10,648 nt of DNA from Dehalococcoidia bacterium (GTDB taxonomy: Bacteria; Chloroflexota; Dehalococcoidia; SAR202; UBA11138): the NCBI GenBank assembly GCA_012270665.1, contig JAAXHY010000559.1, positions 1-10,648 of the forward strand. The letters run 5' to 3'. Positions 6,358-10,648 of the stretch are shown here, piece after piece (the first letter of the stretch is position 1; every line of letters begins with the position of its first letter). The notes beneath the pieces were generated by a model, which did no database searches, was not told the DNA's origin, and saw only the letters and a program-made list of their open reading frames with translations. A program made the translations under genes and the position numbers.

Positions 6358-7059
6358 ATGGTTACTTCCGCACAACTTGCTCCCGAATCCTTGGTTGCCC
6401 GCATCATCGGGGAGATCGAAGCCAACCCCGAAGCGCAGAGGCTGTTGCTGCGCGCGCTTCTAACGGAGGAATTCCTTCGCATTCCAGAGCGTCTGGACCG
6501 CATAGAGGCCGACCTCGCCGAGGCGAAGGCGGACAGGGCGGATATACGGAACGAACTCGAAATCGCCAAAACCGAGCGCGCCCAGATGAGGGATGATATC
6601 GGAATGTTAAAGGGTGATATGCTCGAGGTGAGGCTTCATCGCAGAGTGCGCTCGCTTGCAAGTCAGCGTCTGGGACTGCGCAGGGGACGCATCATGCAAA
6701 GCCTGGTACAGGAGACCGGGGCGGACTTTTCCGACGCTGTTGATGATGCGCTTGCTAACGGCCTTATTACCGACGAGCAGGAAACCCGGATAGACGCCAC
6801 AGACATCATACTGAGAGCTACCCGCAAGTCAGACGGTTCGCCGGTGTGGATAGCCGTGGAAGCCTCCAACAACGTGGGACAGACAGACATCGAGCGGGCG
6901 CGTCAGGCCGCTGACGCGCTGAGCGCCGCTTTCGGCGAGGCGTCCGAAGCCGTCGCCGCCGGTTACAGCATTCATGACCGGGACGCAGAGCGGGCCGAAA
7001 GGCTGGGTGTACACGCCTTCATCATCTCCATTCCTCGGCTGGTGTCGGACGGCGAGTAG
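6358..7059 (+). CDS. Coiled-coil protein with PD-(D/E)XK nuclease-like C-terminal domain
   Basis: No characterised homologue is recognised for this 233-aa protein. The N terminus (1-45) is helical and Leu-rich (RLLLRALLTEEF at 28-39). Residues about 42-95 are a charged coiled coil with Ala/Asp/Glu/Arg heptads. The C-terminal half (about 100-228) has the pattern of a PD-(D/E)XK fold: Asp149 in ATDIILRA, then a hydrophobic strand with Glu168 in WIAVEAS, then a helix near 176-192. The usual ExK lysine is replaced by Ser170. Similar coiled-coil plus nuclease-fold proteins occur as multiple copies in Chloroflexota, from general recollection. No ribosome site is seen, and an extended -10 sits 9 nt upstream. 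It diverges from aspS and is followed after 44 nt by another PD-(D/E)XK-like gene. Nuclease activity is unproven and may be lost. Confidence 0.7.
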   Translation: MVTSAQLAPESLVARIIGEIEANPEAQRLLLRALLTEEFLRIPERLDRIEADLAEAKADRADIRNELEIAKTERAQMRDDIGMLKGDMLEVRLHRRVRSLASQRLGLRRGRIMQSLVQETGADFSDAVDDALANGLITDEQETRIDATDIILRATRKSDGSPVWIAVEASNNVGQTDIERARQAADALSAAFGEASEAVAAGYSIHDRDAERAERLGVHAFIISIPRLVSDGE

Positions 7060-7103
7060 AACGATTCAACTCATAGCTTAATTTACGGAAGACGGAAACC
7101 ACT

Positions 7104-7979
7104 ATGGTAACCAGAACTACAGACACGATACCCGAATTCTACGATGAGGGTTGCCTGCCTTGGCCCTGGCCGGAGGACGAGGTGCCCGAACGGATACCAA
7201 TCGAAATGATGCAATCTCCCGCCATCAAGTATCTTTGGCCTCTTCTGAGTGAATACTATGGACTTGGCCTGACCATGTTCTCGGATACCAACATTCCAAT
7301 CCGATTCGATCCTGGCAACAGGCGAGTGTTCATAGCGCCCGACATCTGCCTGGCCTTCGATGTAGATGCGATGTCTATCATCATCAGAGAGTCCTACGAC
7401 CTTTGGGAAGTGGGAAAGCCGCCGGACTTCGTATTGGAGGTGGCGTCTCGTTCGACTTACCGGAAGGACCTGTACGAAAAGCCCGAGATATACGCATATA
7501 TAGGGGCGAGGGAATACTGGATGTTCGATCCAACGGGCGGCGAGTTGTACGGTCAGGCGCTGACGGGGTATCGCTTGGTGAACGGAAGCTACGAGCCGAT
7601 TGAGATAGCCCCGAACGAACACGGGGTCGAGAGCGGGTACAGCGCCGCGCTGGGACTGAGGCTGTGTTCGGTGCCGCGTTCGAGAGAGGCCGATCTGACT
7701 GCCGCTCAGCCGGGCTTGGTCTTTTTCAATGACTACAACTATCCCACCTCGCTGATGGTGCAGGAGCCGGACACAGGGCTGTATCTCGTGGATGTCAGGG
7801 GACAGAGCGAACAGGCCGAACAGCGCGCGGGACAGGCCGAACAGCGTGCGGGACAAGCCGAACAGCGCGCGGGACAGGCCGAACAGCGTGCCGACCACGC
7901 CGAGACTGAACTCGAGTCAGAGCGAGCCGAGAACGCCAAGCTGAGAGAACGGCTTCGACAGCTGGAGCAGGGCCAATAG
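7104..7979 (+). CDS. Uma2-family (DUF820) PD-(D/E)XK endonuclease-like protein with coiled-coil tail
   Basis: Residues about 30-190 match the Uma2/DUF820 fold, a restriction-endonuclease-like family expanded in cyanobacteria and Chloroflexota. Asp80 in the APDICL segment and Glu112 in FVLEVASRST are the acidic site residues. A downstream KDLYEKPEIYAYIGAREYW helix-strand region (121-139) carries the family's conserved lysines and aromatic residues. From about 236 the protein becomes a coiled coil built from four GQAEQRA-like heptads, then a charged helix to residue 291. GGAA at 7094-7097 can serve as ribosome site, 6 nt before the ATG. It follows the previous gene by 44 nt and may share its transcript. 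The biological role of Uma2 proteins is not settled; some are thought to derive from mobile or toxin-like nucleases. The family call is good; function is unknown. Confidence 0.85.
   Translation: MVTRTTDTIPEFYDEGCLPWPWPEDEVPERIPIEMMQSPAIKYLWPLLSEYYGLGLTMFSDTNIPIRFDPGNRRVFIAPDICLAFDVDAMSIIIRESYDLWEVGKPPDFVLEVASRSTYRKDLYEKPEIYAYIGAREYWMFDPTGGELYGQALTGYRLVNGSYEPIEIAPNEHGVESGYSAALGLRLCSVPRSREADLTAAQPGLVFFNDYNYPTSLMVQEPDTGLYLVDVRGQSEQAEQRAGQAEQRAGQAEQRAGQAEQRADHAETELESERAENAKLRERLRQLEQGQ
7809..7892 (+). repeat. Four tandem 21-bp repeats encoding heptads
   Basis: Four in-frame 21-bp units (7809-7829, 7830-7850, 7851-7871, 7872-7892) encode EQAEQRA and then three copies of GQAEQRA. The arginine codon alternates CGC, CGT, CGC, CGT. 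This suggests that a 42-bp pair was duplicated, or that recombination kept the two types in register. Seven-residue periodicity extends a coiled coil, and copy number probably varies between strains. Confidence 0.9.
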
Positions 7980-8015
7980 ACTGTCGCTATTCGACAATTC
8001 AACGCCCCTAACTCA

Positions 8016-8045
8016 TTGACAGACATTCACAGCCTCTTATATAGT
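8016..8045 (+). promoter_or_regulatory. Distal promoter of the surface-protein gene
   Basis: TTGACA (8016-8021) and TATAGT (8040-8045) are separated by 18 nt; TATATA at 8038-8043 gives a 16-nt spacer. Five of six -10 bases and all six -35 bases match consensus. Transcription from here would give a leader of roughly 285 nt that includes all the downstream hairpins. Confidence 0.6.
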
Positions 8046-8135
8046 TCAGGAACAATTTCATACAAGTCTGATATTTTGGCATGTACTTCCCTGCGTCCGT
8101 AGTTCACGCCGCTTGGAATGATGCCCCGCCAGACC

Positions 8136-8165
8136 TTGACAGATAATCGCCGTTGGGTGTACAAA
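8136..8165 (+). promoter_or_regulatory. Proximal promoter candidate of the surface-protein gene
   Basis: TTGACA (8136-8141) is followed after 18 nt by TACAAA (8160-8165), which matches the -10 consensus at four of six positions. It would give a shorter leader of about 165 nt that still contains the hairpins at 8197-8278. Confidence 0.4.
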
Positions 8166-8196
8166 TCTAACGGTTTGAAACCACTAAGCGAGGTGC

Positions 8197-8219
8197 AGAT
8201 GCTGACACAGGCGGCATCT
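8197..8219 (+). other. Hairpin in the surface-protein leader
   Basis: AGATGC (8197-8202) pairs with GCATCT (8214-8219) around an 11-nt loop. It is perfect but short. It lies between the proximal promoter and the possible attenuator, so it may be part of a larger folded leader. Confidence 0.4.
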
Positions 8220-8230
8220 CATAACAATAC

Positions 8231-8278
8231 GGGAGTCTCCCACGGAGTGGATCACCCTGCTCTGGGGGGATTTATTAT
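8231..8278 (+). promoter_or_regulatory. Possible attenuator: mutually exclusive hairpins
   Basis: The segment CTCCC at 8237-8241 can pair two ways. Upstream, GGGA (8231-8234) pairs with TCCC (8238-8241) in a tight hairpin. Downstream, TCTCCCA (8236-8242) pairs with TGGGGGG (8263-8269), allowing G-U pairs, with GAG/CTC (8245-8247/8260-8262) stacking inside. The second form is followed by ATTTATTAT (8270-8278), the layout of a weak intrinsic terminator. A switch between the two forms is inferred. Confidence 0.35.
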
Positions 8279-8324
8279 GTCAAATAGCCGTTCGGTCATA
8301 TTCAATTTGTAATCGCTGAGACCT

Positions 8325-8331
8325 AAGGGGG
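8325..8331 (+). promoter_or_regulatory. Ribosome binding site of the surface-protein gene (decides the start)
   Basis: AAGGGGG lies 6 nt before the GTG at 8338. An in-frame TAA at 8335-8337 directly precedes that GTG, so no longer start is possible. The GTG also places a signal peptide exactly at the N terminus. Confidence 0.7.
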
Positions 8332-8337
8332 TAGTAA

Positions 8338-10648
8338 GTGAAAAGCAAGAGGCGGTTTATACCATTAGTATTCTTGGGGGCGATAATTCTGTCCCTTCTC
8401 GTCATCGTTCCGGCATTCTCTGCCAGCGGGACGGTGCGATTCTACGATGTAGACGACACAGACGAAGATCAGGAATGGGCTCGGCAGGGAGGAATGGTGT
8501 ACATCGAGGTCGAAGACACCGACCTTGACGTATCCGTCAACCTGACGGGCAGCGACGCGGAGATGGTCAGCGCGGCCGATATCAACAATGGCACATTCTA
8601 CCTGAGTAATGTACCTATCTCCGACAGAGACGACAACGGATTCGTCCAACCGAACGATATAGCCGTTGTGGACGAGAACGGCGTCTCTGTTAGTGTCAAC
8701 AGGGTTGGCCTGGATGGTCGCGTTGATCTTAATGACACTTCCTTTAGTGGCTCGGTTCGCGTCAGTTACGAAGGTGAGGTAAAGAACGACACCGGTGCCG
8801 CTGTGACTGTCAAGTCGCAGGCCGACCCAACCGGCTTCACCGTGACGCTGAACGAGACTAAGGCTGACAGCGGCGTATTCCAGGGGATGATAAGCACCAA
8901 CGCAGACGACTCTGTCGCAGGCTCTAGCCTCAAAGTAGGCAAGAACGACGTCATATCGGTGACTTACAAAGACGCGGACCCCGACCGCAGCACGTCGAAG
9001 TCGCTGAAGGTGGAAACCACCGCGCCGGTCGTTTCTAATCCCAGTCCAGAGCACAACACCTCTGACAGGGCCGAACCCGAAGTGGAGTTTGATGTAACCG
9101 ATGCGGACTCCGGCGTCGCCGATGAGGACGACATATGGGTCATCTTCGCGGTTGACGCAAATAGCGACGGCGAGATAGAGAGCGCGCATGAGTACCAAGT
9201 TGACGAAGCGCCCAAGGGCGACGTTGACGAGACCGACGGCGTGTTCAGCGCCAGGCAGGGGCTTCCCAGCGAAGTTGACACGGGCAGCAACGCCACCGTT
9301 TACTGGTGGGCGCTCGCCCAAGACTCTGCAGGCAATCTGGCTGTCACGGATCGCAGTTCCACAATCGAGGTTGATGATGAGGATGTGGACGACCCATGCT
9401 CGGTCTCCGCATTCCCTCGAAACGCCCTTGCAGGCTCGAATGTGGCCGAGACCACTCACATAGGTGGCTGTCAGCCGTACGCAGTAAGAATTGACAATAC
9501 TGAACCAGAGATACAGAGCGCTACGACTGGCCCCACTTGGGACGCCGACGAGGATGAGGTTGACACAGGCGCGAACGAGCCCACCAGCATACTGGTGGTC
9601 TTCAGCGAAGACGTGGACGCCGATACGGTTGATTCCTCTGACTTCGAGGTCGAAGGCTCATCCGTAACTGCTGTCGAAGTGCAGGACGAGAATGTATTCC
9701 TGACTGTCTCCTCCGACCTCGATGCGGACGAAGAGCCGGAAGTCGAATTGGTGGGATCAGTTCGAGACATCGCCGGAAATCGCCAGACGTCCGGAACGGT
9801 TGACGCCGAAGACGGCATAGCCCCCACCCTAACGGTTGAAGTAGAGGGCGGAAACCGCACCGTAACCAACGACGAAATCACCATAAAGATTACCTCCAAC
9901 GAGGACGTCGGAACTCCTAAGGTGATGTTCCAGAAGGTGATTGACTCCGCCCGTGGCGATGACGAAGACACCGACGCGAACGAAGCGGTGGGCGCCCTCG
10001 ATGACGGGGACGCGAAGGACGCGGTCCTCAAATCCGAGCGCAGCTACGAAGCATCGTACGAGGCTCCGGGTTCCGGTCTCTACAACGTGTACGTGACCGC
10101 CAGGGATGCTACCGCCTCCAACGAGGGCAAAGCTGGTGTCAACGAGGGACCGATTGACCTCGACGACGACACCAAGGCCATCCTGTTCGAGTTCGACGAT
10201 GCGGTTGGCAAGCCCACGGTGTCTCCGGAAGAAACCGACAGCGCCAATCCATTCATCGCGATTGACTTCTCAGCCGAAGGCACAGAGTACAAGGACAGCG
10301 AAGACGTTGACCTAGACTCGCACGGCACGGTCACCATAACCTCGGCGTCTCTAAAGTCTCCCGACGTGGACGCTATGGACATAACGGATATGCTGGCAAC
10401 CACCGACAGCGTGAAGTTCCTGTACAAGGCGTCCGGCCTTGCGAAGGGAGACCACGTGGTAACGGTCAACGCTACAGACGCCGCCGGAAACGAGTTGGAA
10501 GACGAAGAGTTGACTATAGAGGTAGGCGAGCGCGAGCCGTTCAAGCTGGAACTCATACCAGGCTGGAACCTCGTGTCCCTGCCCGGAACTCCGAACAACA
10601 CCAGCCTCAACGCGGTTGTACCGGCCGATCACCCGGCCAGTATCATAC
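8338..10648 (+). CDS. Acidic secreted multi-domain Ig-like surface protein (3' end beyond the window)
   Basis: The reading frame stays open from GTG 8338 through the last base, at least 770 residues. A Sec signal peptide is clear: KSKRR, a hydrophobic core to about residue 24, and cleavage near 28-29 (VPAFSA). The mature protein is strongly acidic, with many Asp/Glu clusters. Visible parts are: an N-terminal beta-rich region to about 225, including the DPTGFTVTLNETKADSGVF pattern (163-181) known from large archaeal and bacterial surface proteins; a canonical EF-hand-like loop D96-D107; an Ig-like segment (about 229-345) with a second Ca2+-type loop at 273-281; a likely disulfide pair Cys354/Cys378; a Big_5/SbsA-like segment (about 385-490, VVFSEDVDADTV); two more Ig-like segments (about 495-730); and PGWNLVSLPG (741-750). 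It probably is an S-layer or other cell-envelope protein. Anchoring cannot be seen because the C terminus is missing. Confidence 0.85.
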   Translation, partial: MKSKRRFIPLVFLGAIILSLLVIVPAFSASGTVRFYDVDDTDEDQEWARQGGMVYIEVEDTDLDVSVNLTGSDAEMVSAADINNGTFYLSNVPISDRDDNGFVQPNDIAVVDENGVSVSVNRVGLDGRVDLNDTSFSGSVRVSYEGEVKNDTGAAVTVKSQADPTGFTVTLNETKADSGVFQGMISTNADDSVAGSSLKVGKNDVISVTYKDADPDRSTSKSLKVETTAPVVSNPSPEHNTSDRAEPEVEFDVTDADSGVADEDDIWVIFAVDANSDGEIESAHEYQVDEAPKGDVDETDGVFSARQGLPSEVDTGSNATVYWWALAQDSAGNLAVTDRSSTIEVDDEDVDDPCSVSAFPRNALAGSNVAETTHIGGCQPYAVRIDNTEPEIQSATTGPTWDADEDEVDTGANEPTSILVVFSEDVDADTVDSSDFEVEGSSVTAVEVQDENVFLTVSSDLDADEEPEVELVGSVRDIAGNRQTSGTVDAEDGIAPTLTVEVEGGNRTVTNDEITIKITSNEDVGTPKVMFQKVIDSARGDDEDTDANEAVGALDDGDAKDAVLKSERSYEASYEAPGSGLYNVYVTARDATASNEGKAGVNEGPIDLDDDTKAILFEFDDAVGKPTVSPEETDSANPFIAIDFSAEGTEYKDSEDVDLDSHGTVTITSASLKSPDVDAMDITDMLATTDSVKFLYKASGLAKGDHVVTVNATDAAGNELEDEELTIEVGEREPFKLELIPGWNLVSLPGTPNNTSLNAVVPADHPASII

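Larger units (their letters stand above)
7980..8337 (+). other. Gene-free leader region before the surface-protein gene
   Basis: This 358-nt stretch has no convincing gene. It begins with a small stem (TGTCG at 7982-7986 with CGACA at 7992-7996) that has no T tract. It then carries two promoter candidates (8016-8045, 8136-8165), a 6-bp hairpin (8197-8219), a pair of mutually exclusive stems (8231-8278) and a strong ribosome site (8325-8331). A 64-codon open frame at 8118-8312 has no ribosome site and no recognisable product, so I do not call it. No known riboswitch class was recognised. Confidence 0.6.

Noticed and set aside
7809..7892. Possible CRISPR-like repeat array
   Set aside because: The repeats are directly adjacent with no spacers, stay in frame with the Uma2 coding sequence and encode coiled-coil heptads.
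7083..7898. 271-codon minus-strand frame starting with LFGLSRA-type repeats
   Set aside because: It is the reverse reading of the 21-bp repeats and the Uma2 gene. The Uma2 reading has conserved domain residues, and this one has none.
8118..8312. 64-codon open frame in the surface-protein leader
   Set aside because: There is no ribosome site, the protein shows no domain pattern, and the frame overlaps the paired RNA segments at 8197-8278, which explain the region better.
8365..9459. 364-codon open frame on the minus strand
   Set aside because: It lies wholly opposite the acidic surface-protein gene, has no recognisable domains or ribosome site, and is explained by the GAC/GAG-rich codon use of the real gene.

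Overview
The window most resembles a chromosomal segment of an uncultured Chloroflexota bacterium, probably of the Dehalococcoidia/SAR202 type. This is an inference. It rests on an rny, PHP phosphoesterase, plsY, zinc-finger membrane protein and Lrp cluster, on a pair of PD-(D/E)XK-like accessory genes of a kind I associate with that phylum, and on a very acidic secreted Ig-like protein containing a 'PGWNLVSLPG' segment. No rRNA, tRNA or phylogenetic marker is present to settle it. Base composition is moderately GC-rich throughout, and no insertion sequence, CRISPR array or phage gene was seen.

Left block (1-4398, + strand): five co-oriented housekeeping genes. They are ribonuclease Y, a PHP-family phosphoesterase of the YciV/TrpH type, a PlsY-like glycerol-3-phosphate acyltransferase, a B-box-like zinc-finger membrane protein and an Lrp/AsnC regulator. 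The last four are separated by only 12-33 nt and are probably co-transcribed. The rny-PHP gap is 102 nt and holds two hairpins and a short tandem repeat, so read-through there may be partial. A promoter-like element and an 8-bp hairpin lie in front of rny.

Middle (4413-6209, - strand): a full-length bacterial aspartyl-tRNA synthetase that starts with TTG and ends 14 nt from the convergent Lrp gene. It carries His31 and Gly83, the pair described for non-discriminating AspRS of Pseudomonas aeruginosa. This predicts that the organism makes Asn-tRNA(Asn) indirectly through Asp-tRNA(Asn) and GatCAB.

Right block (6358-7979, + strand): two accessory genes divergent from aspS. Both look like PD-(D/E)XK-fold proteins with coiled-coil segments, one N-terminal and one C-terminal. 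The first appears to be transcribed from an extended -10 element placed for a leaderless mRNA. The second is a Uma2/DUF820 protein whose tail is a 4 x 21-bp tandem repeat.

Right edge (7980-10648): a 358-nt gene-free leader holds two TTGACA-type promoters and mutually exclusive RNA hairpins. It precedes a long, Asp/Glu-rich exported protein that runs off the window. That protein has a signal peptide, a canonical EF-hand-like Ca2+ loop and several Ig-like segments, and looks like a cell-surface protein.

I found no convincing complete new system. The best leads are the leader of the surface-protein gene, the non-discriminating AspRS signature, and the paired PD-(D/E)XK-like genes.
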